The notes: generated by a model from the letters alone, not told the origin. DNA of 64,000 nucleotides from Karalla daura (GCA_029224185.1 CM055191.1:24291305-24355304), one strand, 5' to 3'; counted from the stretch's first letter, positions 37,775-49,665 are shown. Translations and numbers: made by a program.

Positions 37775-38310
37775 ACCTAGAACCGCCAAGAGGTCATTTT
37801 GACCTCCATTCATTCTAATGCAAAAAATGGGAAATATATTTCATTTATATAGCCATATACATCTCATATCCAGTCAGAAACGCAGCTAAAAACACTTGAC
37901 AGTAGTGCCTCACATTCATACGCACACACACACACACACTTTTCAAAAAGATACATTAGTGGAGCGGTTGCTAGGCAACCAAAACATCAAGCTCTTGTTA
38001 TTTTTCGAATTTTGCCACTCAGTTAGTCAGTTGGTCAGTCAGTCAGTCTGTCAAAATGGAGTGGCCATGACTGTCAGCCAGGCCCTGGAAATGCTGCAGG
38101 ACATTGAGGATGATGAGTCGGATGGAGAATTACCAGATTACAGCGATGAGTCTTGGGAATCCGATTCGGATTCTGAATCTGGTAATGAGCCACCCATCAT
38201 GCCTTTTGAAAAAAAAAAAGTCAAAATATTTCAGTAACAGACTTCTAATTTGCAATTATAAAGCCTGCAGCGGTGCAAGGTCAAAATGACCTCGCAGTGG
38301 TTCCCGGTAA
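37775..38310 (+). mobile_element. piggyBac-like internally deleted element
   Basis: Imperfect ~35 base inverted ends: CCTAGAACCGCC..GAGGTCATTTTGACC at the left and GGTCAAAATGACCTC..GTGGTTCCCGG at the right. Both share the palindromic GGTCATTTTGACC block. The flanks read TTTA and TAAA, near the TTAA target of piggyBac. Between them only the start of a transposase-like reading frame remains. Confidence 0.6.
38067..38237 (+). pseudogene. Acidic N-terminus of piggyBac-type transposase
   Basis: 56 codons from ATG: SQALEMLQDIEDDESDGELP, then a Ser/Asp/Glu-rich stretch. Acidic, low-complexity N-termini with this layout open PGBD-type transposases. The DDD catalytic core and the Cys-rich C-terminus are missing. 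Assignment depends mainly on the flanking inverted ends. Confidence 0.45.
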
Positions 38311-39256
38311 AGCGATCCAGTTTGAGGCAGTATCCTCTCCTCATCACAAGATCTACCTCAAAATGGCATACACCTTGAAGTAGTGCTTTGCCCCGCCTTG
38401 TCCGCCGTTGTTCCTGCCTGAGTGAACTTCATATATTTACCACCATCAGTCAGTGAATAAGTTACATCCTAACTTTTAACGATAAAAAGTTACTTACGTC
38501 TCTTGGGTTTAATATTATCCGCAGGATTCGCGTCCTTTCTGGTATGTGTATCCTTTCTGTGCGACCTTGAGAGTCGCACGGAAAAGACATGCTTGCCTGG
38601 TTCATCTTCTGTTATGGGCAGACGGGCGGGGCATGCTGTTTTAGGTCTGATATAAGCTTTTAAATTGTGTTTTCTGTAATCAATGTATGGTGCAGTCCAA
38701 TGAAATTGATTTTTTGAATTAAAATCACAAGTTCCACATGTTTTTACTTCTGAGTAACTCAAAAAACAAAGAAGAATAAAAAATACATTTATTTGAAGTT
38801 TTACGGACAAGAGTGCTGACAGACTTTTGACAGTGTATACAGGGCATCATGGATGATGATGATTTGGTTGACCTCTTCTCAAGAATGGGCTCACACAGCC
38901 TACCCTCTAAACACAATTTGCAAGCTGTCATTTTAATAATGGCACACAAAGCCCTTCTCAAGAGCCAAAGTTCATTATTGACTGTTTCCCCACCAGTATT
39001 CCTAACACAGGGGAAATTCTTGTAGATGAAGGCAGCATAATGGAACTTGATGAAATGAAATGAATCTAAAAGACCTATAACAAGAAAGTAGCCAAAATGA
39101 TAAATGCACCATGTGACTGTCAAAATCAACAAGAGTAAACTGCCCTTAACTATCTGCTTCGGTATATGAAGAACAGTGAGCAAAAAAAGCTGGAGAACTT
39201 CTTACGCTTTTGCACAGAGTCCAATCTGCTGTGTAAGGACAAAATTGAAGTTACTT
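38311..39256. other. Intergenic, nothing recognised
   Basis: A minus-strand open frame at 38725-39183 contains LLRRALCAIIKMTACKLC and scattered Cys, but no domain is recognised. It lies next to the integrase-like gene and might be a decayed part of it. Confidence 0.4.
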
Positions 39257-40378
39257 TCAATTGGTTGTCTGGCTTAAATCGCAGGCCTGTGGCACACACA
39301 TGTGGAGCTGTTCTTGAATTACCCTGCACTTACAGTACAGTTCATATCCAGAGTTTCGAGTCACATGGCACCGTGGGTCGAAATGTGCTGTCATTTCGGC
39401 ACAAATGTACATCGGCACTGTCCACTGGGGACACGCAGTCATCACCTTTGACGGTCTGATGATATGGGAATTCCACACGCAGGTCATCGCGTCTAGTTAG
39501 TCCTGTTATCAAAAGCAATTAAATGAGGTGACATGAGTAACAATGAAATGAATGCACACTGCAGTAAAGTCATTTAACTAACATGTTTACCTGGGTGAGA
39601 GCCATGAAGGAGAACTGAATCAGACTTCGGTCGAAATACGTACAGTCTATCGCGCCATGGTCCTTCAGATCAGCAAAAAGAGAAATGTAATACTCCATCG
39701 CCTCTTTCCTGAGGTATCCCCACCAACTCTCTATTCGCTGGTCTGAGGTGCTTGTTCCCTCAATGTAGCTGTTGATATTATAACCGTCCTGCACATCGCG
39801 ACAACGCTGGAAATCTCTCACTTTTATATTCTCTGTGCCATGGTCACCTCAATCCTCGGACAACCGCCCAGTTTCTCGCCTGCCTCCACGTAATACTCCC
39901 AACAATATTTGGGTCACTGCTGGTAGTGAGTGCATTCATCCAAATGGTCTTCTGTGAAAATCCATCGATGCAGCAGAAAGTAGCTTCGGCGATGCAGACG
40001 TCTCCTTCCTCTGAGTGCAATACTGCTTGGATCAAGTTCCTTCAGAATCAAACAAACATCTTCTTTCCTCACATTCAGTCCATTCTCCTTACATTTGGTT
40101 TACATCCACCTATATCCATGGAGTTCACCAGAAGTTTGTAACTGTTCAAAATTGAAATTAACTACCTGAGCAAAATGGGAGTAGCCATAGTGATAAGACA
40201 GTCCACAAGATTTCACAATTTGTTTTAAATGTTGTTCAGAGACAATGTAACAGTGACGACTGGCGAGCAAAGCGATAATGTCTTTATAATGAAGTCCAAG
40301 GCTGAAATATAACTTAACCAATCCTTCTATTCCCATGTGTACACATGCTAAATACACTGGGGAACGGCCACTCAACAC
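39257..40378 (-). pseudogene. DDE integrase-core gene of a fish multicopy family
   Basis: Three exons are inferred: 40166-40378, 39591-40087 and 39257-39502. Exon 1 is a helix-turn-helix-like start (LGLHYKDIIALLASRHCYIV). Exon 2 begins NVRKEDVCLILKELDPSSIA and RRRLHRRSY, then jumps into CIDGFSQKTIWMNALTTSSD. Further on come DHGTEN (catalytic Asp) and YIEGTSTSDQRIESWWGYLR (catalytic Glu), in different frames, then IDCTYFDRSLIQFSFMALTQ. Exon 3 has VWNSHIIRPSK. The family is an rve-type integrase found as many copies in fish. The segment with the first Asp (a WHID-like motif) is deleted and there are frameshifts, so it is dead. Divergent from the HECT pseudogene. Confidence 0.7.
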
Positions 40379-40443
40379 GGGAAGTGGATGCTAATATATA
40401 CTATCACGAGAGCACGCAATACTAAGACGCGCCCACAAGATAC

Positions 40444-40582
40444 TAACCAATAAAGAGTACACAGTCTGACCAATCAGCTGTCTGAAGGCTGAGATCAGTT
40501 AATTGACAGAGTCAAGTCAGGTGTGTGTGCCACGCAACCCTTTGTGGAATCAGTTTGATAGCCCTGCCCTAAGGGGACATCA
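40444..40582 (+). mobile_element. hAT-like element end (family B, copy 2)
   Basis: ACACAGTCTGACCAATCAGC..GCTGAGATCAGTTAATTGAC matches copy 1 at 33.5 kb in the same orientation. It ends CCTTTGTGGAATCAG..GATAGCCCTGCCCT, the inverted form of the copy 1 terminus. The left end is lost. Confidence 0.6.
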
Positions 40583-41561
40583 ATGATGAAAACAAACCCA
40601 TCTGTAGTATTTATTGTTGTTTGCTTTAATTCAGAAGGACGCCAGCTCCTTTGCTTTTTGTTCCCTTTACTAACACGGCTGTCTGCCCAGTCCAATATAG
40701 TCGCGACACTGCAGTTTCACACCCAAGTGTCATGATGTCATTTATTAAAAATCTGGAATGTGAATCAGGGAGACTGCGAGAGCTGCCTTAATTACCTTCC
40801 CTGTTATCTTCCCTCTGTTAAACAAGGTTACCAGGGTGCCCACTGCGAACCAGAAATGATTTTCCGTGACTTTTCCAGGACATTTACCAACCTGTGGCAG
40901 AACTGTGGCAGAAATCAGCTCTATTGTGTGTTGCCCAGAATATAAGGTGACAACACATGCATATGCACAACAAACCCGTTTGCATTTGCTCACAGGGCAG
41001 GGTGGGGATCACTTAAGAATTACCAGGATATTTGACCTTTCTCATTTTCCATATGTTTTTGTTGACTGGAAAATTGGTCAATCATTTTCCAGGTTTTCCA
41101 GGACACGTTGGGACCCTAGGGACCTGAACAGGACTTCAGCAGCCACAATGCATTCCCAGGTAATTACCTACCTATCTATTCCAACATGTTAGGATACAGA
41201 TAATACCACAGTATTATGCATGTAGTGCCAATTTTTAGCTATCTTATGAATCAACAACATTCTAAAAGTGTGACTTTAATGGTACTAACGATGTCTTAAA
41301 TCCTAAAAAATGGGCCATTATATTTTTAATCATATAGGATGTAGGGTTTTGTTAGAGAGCATTAAATCATTGATGAACAACATTCAGGGATATATTATAG
41401 TAAACAAAACTGAGTTATAAACAGTTTTGCTGGTTAATGAACAAATAATACACAATGTTTATAATGCTACTTGAAAATTTGCACAGTTAAGAAGGTGTGA
41501 ATATATTCTATTGTCTATGATATTGGCACTGCTGAACTGGTTTTTCTCCACTCTATAGCAG
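40583..41561. other. Region between divergent pseudogenes
   Basis: Non-coding sequence between the integrase-like and HECT pseudogenes. It could hold the original promoters. An ATG near 41149 with a following GTAATT donor might be a HECT first exon, but this is weak. Confidence 0.35.
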
Positions 41562-42171
41562 AATGCAATCCCTTGTGCAGAGGCAGCCACAGCAGCTGTA
41601 CAGAATATCTTTCAGTCTTAAACCAGTCATTGGGTAAGGCCAGTACAGAGCAGAGTCAGGCACAGAGCTCAGGGCAGCACCCAAGCATGGATCAAGAAAT
41701 GGCCAGGTTTAAGATTTGAAATAGTCACTGTTCAGACCCTGTATAACAACAATGAATCTCCAGAATAACATTCAAATATTGTATTTGTTCTCCGAAAAAT
41801 GTTCATCTTATTTGTTGTAACTGATGAATGGTATTGGATTGTACAATACAGTACTATTCATTTACTGTGAAACACTTTTTTGCAGGTCTTTCCCTTGATT
41901 GTTTAGACGGGGGTCCAAACGAAGCTCAGTGCGCTTCAATAGGCTAGCAAAGATAGTCAAACAGTGGGATCCTTTTCATTTCAGTTTATTTACTTAATAA
42001 AAAATGTGAAACAACCCCATCATCTACTCTACATATCTAATCTTCATTCTACATTAACATGTGACTCATTCAGAGGTGATTTATCTTTTTTTCTCTAACA
42101 TACCCTCACATCAAGCAACTAAATGTGTTGAAATTTCAAAAAATATATTAACTTTACTTTAAGGTCTCCAG

Positions 42172-42239
42172 AATGTTTGAAAGTGCTTATCCAAAGATGA
42201 AAACAATCACTGGGGGATGGCTTCTGTACACAGCAGCTG
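42172..42239 (+). pseudogene. HECT-family exon, GGWLLY segment
   Basis: MFESAYPKMKTITGGWLLYT then AAG, split in phase with the next exon (GGNGRRHLSVV). The donor position reads GAATAA instead of GT, so normal splicing is lost. Confidence 0.65.
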
Positions 42240-42338
42240 GAATAAAAACTAAACTGAACTCATGCACATTGTTATGGATTAATTGTTTAAATTGGCTACA
42301 AAAGTTTTACCTTTTTGATTTATTTCTTTTTTTAACAG

Positions 42339-42618
42339 GCGGAAATGGAAGGCGGCATTTATCTGTTGTACTCCCTGAATCAGAGGGATACACAGGGGGT
42401 ACAATCAGAAGTGCCTCTGGAGGAGGGAAAACCATGCTGTACATTTCTCTGTTACAAGAATTTGATCTAACTCCGCTTCCCTACAATGCCCCTAAGTTTT
42501 CACTGATGTCAAAGGCTGAATTCAAGAGTTGCTTTGAAGTTATGCCCTTGCAGCTTCTTGCCCTCCATGTAAAACAGTGCAATGCCCCAAAACCTGAAAC
42601 ACAGATTCTGATCCAGAT
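42339..42618 (+). pseudogene. HECT-family exon, zinc-finger-like segment
   Basis: GGNGRRHLSVVLPESEGYTG, LYISLLQEFDLTPLPYNAP and CFEVMPLQLLALHVKQC. The last stretch has the spacing of a degenerate UBZ-type C-H-C finger preceding the HECT part in this family. AACAG acceptor, GTGAAA donor. Confidence 0.7.
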
Positions 42619-43240
42619 GTGAAAAATTTAAATAAAAACTTCTTCTTGTGCTTAAGTGTTTTCTAGAAACATTGATTACAAGTAAGATATTGAAACTGGA
42701 AGTTGTTTGCCTTTGTTTAGATCTCTGAGGTACACTCTTCTGAGAAGAATGCAAGTTGCTTCTCGCATCTATGGTCAAAGAACTGCATGCAAGTGTCTGT
42801 GGTGACTGTGAAGATAACTTGGAAAGGTATTGGTATCAGTTTCGCTCTTCAGGTGTGATGAAGACAAATCCTTGCACACTAAAACATGATGGATTGTGAC
42901 ACTGGGGCCTGGAAGATAAGTCTGATTGGGACATATTATGATTAACAACAGCAAAATGTTTGTGAAGCTTTACACTCAATGTCAGGTATTGATAATGATG
43001 CCTTTGCTTTTGCCATCTACTAAATCTATCTTTAGTTTTCCGTAGTGCCGTGTTCTGTCTGGATGGCAGTCCTGTTAAGTCAAAGGAGCCTTGTTGGGCT
43101 CGTCCACTTCAAATTTGTGCCTGTTAAAATCCCTAGTCCTTGACTAAAATGCCTCTCAGTGTGTAAGTATTCTTTTCACCCCACAATCTGTTGTCATATT
43201 GGGAATTGTTGTCAGATTGATTGGAATTATCATTTAACAG

Positions 43241-43446
43241 TGAGGAGGATGTGCTACAATCGCTGACAGCTCAGGTTGACACCAGCAAAGAGTTCTGCAT
43301 CTATGTGTCAAGAATGAATCTCCTCGAGTGTAGACTGGTTCTATGGGAGGGCCAGAAATCCAGCTCTCCAGTCAACTGCTTAAAGGTCACATTCATGGGC
43401 GAGGTTGGAATTGACACTGGTGCTTTGCAAAAAGAGTTTCTGACAG
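43241..43446 (+). pseudogene. HECT-family exon, start of HECT N-lobe
   Basis: Open through SEEDVLQSLTAQVD, CIYVSRMNLLE and VTFMGEVGIDTGALQKEFLT; GIDTG(A/G)..(R/K)EF is a HECT N-lobe signature. Acceptor AACAG and donor GTGAAG are intact. Confidence 0.8.
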
Positions 43447-43599
43447 GTGAAGATCCATAACATGTTTTCATAACTCACAGACCTTTAATTCTTAATGTTT
43501 CTTCAGTGCCTTCCATTTTTGTGCCGTGAAAGTGTTGCCACCTACATTTTTTGTATTCTTTAATTCCCTTACAGGTGGTTTCTGGCATCGACAGGTGGT

Positions 43600-45660
43600 T
43601 TCGGCAACACTTGTCATACACAAACTTATGTCATGCACAGGGTGCCTTTCTGCCAACTGAAAAAGTCACTCATGGAGACGCTCAAGAATGTAGTGACCCA
43701 GAGCAGACTACTCTACCACAGCAGGCCGACACTGATCGGCAAGTCGAAGTCACACAATCTCAGGTTGGTGATGATGCAACACGACTACCTCCCGGAATGT
43801 ACAGAAGATGGATGTATCACATCAATGGCTTAAAAAGGTCCATTAAAACAATGATGCCGACGATCTGATTGACGAAATTGCAAATGCAATTAACACCATT
43901 CAAGCTGACATTGACCAAACTTACCTTGAAATAAGAGCCATTATAAGTCCTGAACCCGACATTCGGAGGATGAACGACACATGTCAAGCTTTCACTAGGA
44001 TTGCGAATATAAAGGTCCAACACTTTCGCAGTGGTGACAATTCAGAAGACATACCTTGGCCTGATGCTAAGTCAGTGTTTGACAGCACAGTGTCTAGTGT
44101 CTCTTCAGCTCAAACCAAAGACTTAAAAACAAAGACTTCATCCAAGGCGCCCAAACACCCTTTGCTCCTGTCCCTGAACGCAAAACAAGCGGCAGCTGAA
44201 GCTGTAGCTACTCAAGAGGTGATAAAGATATCAAATGCACAACATCAACAAAAGGAAGAAATTCAAACACTTGAAATGGAAGAACAAATCTTAAGGCCTG
44301 AAAGAGAAGCTAAAGAAAGGGAAATTGAGGCAGACAGTGCGAAAAAAAGAGCGCAGTTCATAGCAGAATGTGCAGACAGAAAAATTAAGTTGGAAGAGAA
44401 AAGAAGAGAAGTTGAGAAGTTGAGCGGCTGGAAGAACTTAAGGGACATATGGCAGCACAAGCAAGACTGCATGTCTATTCAGAATCTCTCCATTCACCAC
44501 TTCCACTTAACCCTTTAGTTGATCCATTTTTTCCCTCCCATCAAGTACCAATTCCCCAAGCTTCTCCTACTCAACAAGCCAAGCCCTGTCAAATCTATTT
44601 CCCACACGAGGTTACAGCTCCCCTTTCATATCCCTCCACATGCCCAGCACATTTGGTCCCACGGCCAGCCACATCCACTCAAATCCCTGTTAATCAAGTC
44701 ATCAACCCAGCTGCACCTCCGCTCATGCAACAAGCTCCCGCCACTCAAGCCTTTTCAACATTGCATGAAACTCCTGGTGACTTTGTGAGAACTCTCACTG
44801 AAGCAATTGCAGCTAACCGAGTTCCAATCGCAGAACCTGAGGTCTTCAAGGGAGATCCTCTCAAGTACAACGATTGGAAGCTTTCCTTCTGTACTCTGAT
44901 CGATCGGAAGAATCTTCCATCTCAAGAAAAGCTATAGCCAAGTCATACCGTGACAAAATACATTCATGGCATAAAATTGGCCCCAAAGACAGTGAAAATC
45001 TTCGTGATTTTGTTGATTTTCTGACCAGTGTGGAATCAGCAATGCCATGTGTGAAAGGTCTACAAACTCTCAACGACTGTGTCGAAAACCAAAGGATCAC
45101 TGTCAAACTACCAGATTGGTTGAAGTCACGCTGGAATAGGGAAGCTACAATTTATCAAGATAAACACAAAATGTTCCCTGACTTCAAACACTTCGTGAAA
45201 TTTCTCAACATTGAGGCTCGTATTGCATGTAACCCCATCACATCCTTGTATGCAGTGAAGCCATCTGACCAAGACAGATTAAAGCCAACAGAAAGAGAAC
45301 AGTCTAAGTATCGAAAAAATCGAAACTTCAGTGCCAAGACTTTCACCACTAACACAAGTGAGAAGACAAGCGTTACATGCAGTTTCTGCAAGAATAAGGG
45401 CCACACTCTTCTTACGTGTTACAAGATTATGGAGAAACCAGTTGAAGAAAGAGTTAAGTTTGTACAACTAGAGAAGTTGTGTTTCAGCTGCCTTAAGATC
45501 GGCCATAACTCAAAGGCTTGTACATCAAGGTGTGTGTGTGACTTATGTGGAAAACGCCACCCCACATGCCTACATCAAAATCGTGGGAAAGGAGATCAAG
45601 AACAAGCTACAAGAAACAAACAAGAAAGATCCAATCTACTTCTCCAGGACAACCGAACCA
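43600..45660 (+). pseudogene. BEL/Pao gag
   Basis: The N-terminal part has a helical, charged segment (about 44220-44440, Glu/Lys-rich coiled-coil-like) and a Pro-rich stretch (44520-44720). The capsid-like region follows: EPEVFKGDPLKYNDWK, WHKIGPKDSENLRDFVDFL, LPDWLKSRWNREA. The nucleocapsid has zinc knuckles CSFCKNKGHTLLTC, CFSCLKIGHNSKAC and a third Cys-His cluster, CDLCGKRHPTC. Frameshifts lie near 43865 and 44934, so no full-length protein is possible. Confidence 0.8.
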
Positions 45661-46018
45661 GATAAGGAAGATCTAGTGTATGCCTTACTTGATAGCCAGA
45701 GCGACACAACCTTCATCCTGAAAAATGCAGCTGAAACATTGTGTGCCAAGAAAGAGCCAGTAAAGCTTAAAGTGTCCACGATAACATCAAAAACAAAGGT
45801 GGTGAATAGCCAAAGGGTGCAAGGACTGCAGGTGAGAGGCATCAGCTCTGACATTAAAATCAAGCTCCCAACAACCTACACCAGAGATTACATATACCCT
45901 CAAGTACAACTGCAAGATCCTGGCCTCACTTGCAACATTTGGCAGGTGAAATGTCTCCTGAGCTCGACTGTGAAGTAGGATTGTTAATCGGCTACAATTG
46001 TCTCCAAGCCCTACTTCT
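45660..46018 (+). pseudogene. BEL/Pao protease
   Basis: YALLDSQSDTTFILKNAAE is the aspartic protease active-site region in the BEL form (LLD-x-Q-S-D-T-x-F). VVNSQRVQGLQVRGIS and LPTTYTRDYIYP follow. The reading is cut after LLIGYNCLQALL by the TA-flanked insertion. Confidence 0.75.
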
Positions 46019-46679
46019 TACACTCTAAAAAATCATGCAAGGGGGTAGTAATTCCACCTCAAAATTAATTCAGCAAGTCAGACCAACTGGAAAATTAAAA
46101 AAATATCCTAATTTATTTTTATACTTATTAATGAATGCACAATATTGCGTCAGCTCAACAAGTCATAATATTGACCTGACTCAACTAAGATATCTTTCTT
46201 GTGAGCACAGCTCTCTCTCTCTCTCTCACGCTTGTGCACAGCAAGCCTGCTCTCAGGCCACGCACCGGGAAAGGCGCAGCTCTTTGCTTCCAGTGGAAAT
46301 GAGCATAACTATTTTCATTATTTACTTCATTCTGCAATTTATAGTCTTTTCTTATCATATAGATCGCACGCTTTTATTTTGAAGGAACATCATGACGTCA
46401 CCGTTTTCATACATCACGGAGCTTTTAGAATGGTCTTAGCTTAGAATGGTCGTTTATAAGTTTATTTTAGTTTAGTGTACAAGTTTAATGGATCTGTGAC
46501 ATTGCCCACGCTTAGCTAATCTTGTTCATTTGAGCTGAGCATTTTTAAATTGAAACGCAAGGTGAAAACCCTGCTTTTTTTCTGGTCAATGTCCGTTTTT
46601 TGCCGGTCAAGTCCGCTCTTGCCAAACATTTAAATTGTACAGCACAAATTCAGACAATGAATTGGTGTAAAATTTGTAA

Positions 46680-47320
46680 ATTTGAAACCTCCAGATTTTG
46701 CTGCAAAAGGAACAGTTGGTGGGAATGCCCACGGAAATTGGGCTTTACTGCGGCTCCTTCCTCTCATTGTTAGCACAAAGGTACCTGAACAAATATGGCA
46801 GGTTCTTCTCACCCTCAAGGACATAGTTGAACTTGTCCTAAACCCAGTTCATTCAGAGGAGACAGTTTGTTTCCTGGACAGTAAGATTTCAGAGCATTGA
46901 CACAGATTCTGTGAGGCTTTCCCTGAGCAAAGACTTACTCCAAAACATCATTATCTAGAGCATTATCCTCAGATGATTAAGGCGTTTGGACCAGTTGTAT
47001 CACTCTGGACCATGACGTTTGAAGCTAAACATAGCTTTTTTAAACGTGTTGTGAGACATACACTCTTTTCGAAACATTCTTCTTTCCCTTTCAGTGAAAC
47101 ATCAGATGATGGTTGCATATCATCTACATGACAGTAAGGTTGTCCAACCTTCATTCCAGGTAACAAAACTGTCAGAGGTGAACTTGACTGTACTGAGAGA
47201 GGACATCAAGACAGCTTTGGAAACAAAGTTCCCCTGTGAGTCCTATTCCCTTTGGCAGCATACACTGTTGCAGGGAAGCGTATGGTGACTCTGAAGCGAT
47301 ACATTTACCTGCCTTAGATG
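46680..47320 (+). pseudogene. Transposase-like C-terminal region
   Basis: GNAHGNWALLRLLPLIVSTK, IWQVLLTLKDIVELVLNPVH, LTPKHHYLEHYPQMIKAFGP and LWTMTFEAKHSFFKR, then an intron and VKHQMMVAYHLHDSK, ending MVTLKRYIYLP. The (P)KHH(F/Y)LxHYP..GP..W..RFE(A/G)KHxFFK pattern resembles the region after the catalytic core in CACTA/TNP2-type transposases and occurs in multicopy fish proteins. A stop lies at about 46899. The N-terminal part with the catalytic Asp residues is not seen. Confidence 0.6.
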
Positions 47321-47999
47321 CCTTGGTAAGCACCTTTTTGTCATATTTATGTGAACTATTCCTTAAAATTCACCATCACTGAATTGTATTTAAGTGAATC
47401 ACTTTCTTTCCTTTTTAATTTTTAAGAAGTGTAGCTCTCGTTGAGTAGAACATTGTTTGCCTGCACTCTAACCTAACAAAGGCAGTGAAAATGGCAAGGA
47501 GCAAACCTAATAAAGCTACTAAGTCTTTCTTTTCTTCCTTCATTTAAATGATTGAATTGTTGTAATTGGGATGCTCCTTTTTTCACACAGTCTTAATGCA
47601 ATCTAGTGGCAGTGAAATTAAATGGCAGGCGTCACAGCCAACAACGACCAACCCCCAGACAATAGTGGACAAGGTACAAAATGTCATTATGATCAATAGC
47701 ATTTGTAGTTTGATAATGGCTTACTAATTTGACCAACATTGGCAATAGAAATAAGATACAATGCTGCTAATCCGGAACTTCTTGTCTGTTTTCCTTCTTA
47801 TGCAACACCTTTTCAGGAAATATTTCCTGTGCTGGAAGAAAGCTGAATGCAATATACAACAGGGATATGGAGTTGCCTGATGGTGATACTGATGTTCCTG
47901 GTAAGTTAATCAGGTTCTACTAATCTCAAATATTAAAATTAAAAATGTATGCTAAACTTAAGTTTGGGCCCAAGATGTTCATAATATCCACAGGTTGCT

Positions 48000-48717
48000 A
48001 TGCCAGATTCAAGTCATATCTTTTCTGATACAGATGCCCAAATGTCTCCAACGAATGCAGCTGCCACACTTCGCCTCATACTGACGAACAATTGCCAAAT
48101 CATCAATGACAAAATGGAAAGAACATTGTCCATTCACAGACAGGAAGTTGTCTCCATGTCCCCACCTGTAAGTGAAGGAACATTGGCCTGCTCTTTTTCT
48201 TCCAGCACAGGTGAATGTTTTTTTAATAAGTTGGCAGGTGTATGATTTCAGCTGAATGAAAGTATAATTCTGATAACTTATATCCCATGTTGCTTTGTTT
48301 TGTGTCACGCAGATCAATGAAGAATTTAAAAGGATCACCACTGCTAATCTGGAGTCAACTTTCATGGAAAATCTGGATCAGTGCATACCAAACCTAATGT
48401 CATTGGCATTGTCACGAAGAGGGGCTGCAAAAATAAAGATCCAGAACATTATGGAACTCCTTAAGGTATGGTAATATGATTCCATATTAAGGATTAAAAA
48501 AAATACATGACACTTGTCAGGAAAATTCCATTCATCTATGTTACCTTTTCTTCTTTCGGGATCTAATCCTGAGATGCTACATGAAACCTTTCAATAATTA
48601 GAAAACTTTTTATAAATTCTTTATCAGGACAACATGATTGAGACACGCCGAGAGGTTGCCATACACTGCCTGGTGGTTTACTTTAGGGAAAAGGAGGAGG
48701 ATCTTTTCAAATGTTTG
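48000..48717 (+). pseudogene. SAMD3-like family exons, copy 2
   Basis: LTNNCQIINDKMERTLSIHR then QEVVSMSPPVSE (about 48055-48175), INEEFKRITTANLESTFMEN to IQNIMELLK (48313-48465, acceptor GCAG, donor GTATGG) and DNMIETRREVAIHCLVVYFR with EKEEDLFKCL (48628-48717). This is the order of the C-terminal half of fish SAMD3-like proteins. Exon borders keep frame. No SAM domain is visible. Molecular role unknown. Confidence 0.7.
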
Positions 48718-49246
48718 GTGGGTAAAACTAAATCATTGTTTTTTTTACCACAGCATGCCATGGGCCACGCTTCCCTCATCTATCTTTCTAATTTCTCACC
48801 TTTTCTCCATCTCTTTTCAGTGTGTCTCTTCTCTGACTACTCCCTTTCTTCTTTTCCCTCTGACTTATCTATTTATCCCCTTGCACTCTACTCTCCCCTT
48901 TCTCCCTTGATCTTTTCTTTTTTAGGACTTTTATTATTAAAATTTGTCATGCAGTCACACATGCTAATTGATACATGATACATGTTAAAGGTAAGAGAGA
49001 GTTGGGGATACCAGCTAAATGAAGACTGAAACTTTGTTCTGATATTTGTGCACCCAGGATACCGAAGACCAAACTGGAGATCTTGAGAGGTTTCTTGGTT
49101 TGGGTTTTCATGGTTTCTTTTAACCCATACTGTTAAAAGAAACCATGTTAATATTTGTTTATTAAAATGTTGAATTGTAAAATGTGGCTCTTGTTTTTTA
49201 TTTCCCCTGACTAAGTAAATCAAGGCACAAATACTTAAGAACGTAT

Positions 49247-49622
49247 GTTAACTATTTGCATGGACATTTCTGAGTAGAAAACAACAAAAATTAAGTTGGA
49301 GCAACTTTATTTGAATGATGAGACAACTAATATTTTAATGCATATTGAATAAATATTAAGTAGGTATTACTTAATTTAGCTTTTGAATATAGAAGAAAAA
49401 CATGTTAATGGTACTTAATTTAATGGTGTAAGTAACACAGGCATTAAGTACAGCCAATGTGAAAATCCAAATAAAACCCACTGAATATCAAGTAGATTCA
49501 ACTTAATCTAGGTTTCAGTATATTTAAGGATTTATGTTGGGGTAATAGTGATATGCTAGTAAGAATTACTTAATAAATACTGAAGTTGGGACAACTTAAA
49601 AAGATCCATGCAAATAGTTAAC
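49247..49622. repeat. Foldback near the right end of the CMC-like element
   Basis: An 18 base perfect inverted pair, GTTAACTATTTGCATGGA (49247-49264) and its complement (49605-49622), each containing ATTTGCAT. Inside lie weaker inverted motifs (TTAAGTTG..CAACTT) and A/T-rich sequence. Confidence 0.85.
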
Positions 49623-49665
49623 ACACCTTTTTGAGTAGACCCAGTGCTTTTTTTTTAGAGTGTAG

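Larger units (their letters stand above)
46021..49662 (+). mobile_element. CMC/EnSpm-like DNA transposon with SAMD3-like cargo
   Basis: A 3642 base insertion with termini CACTCTAAAAAA at the left and the complement (TTTTTTTAGAGTG) at the right. TA flanks both ends (46019-46020 and 49663-49664); removing the insertion and one TA restores continuous BEL/Pao coding sequence, so the borders are exact. CACT-type ends and a 2 bp TA duplication fit the CMC (CACTA-Mirage-Chapaev) group. Inside are a transposase-like C-terminal region (46680-47320) and SAMD3-like exons (about 48000-48717), both on the plus strand and both decayed. The superfamily name is an inference. Confidence 0.75.
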
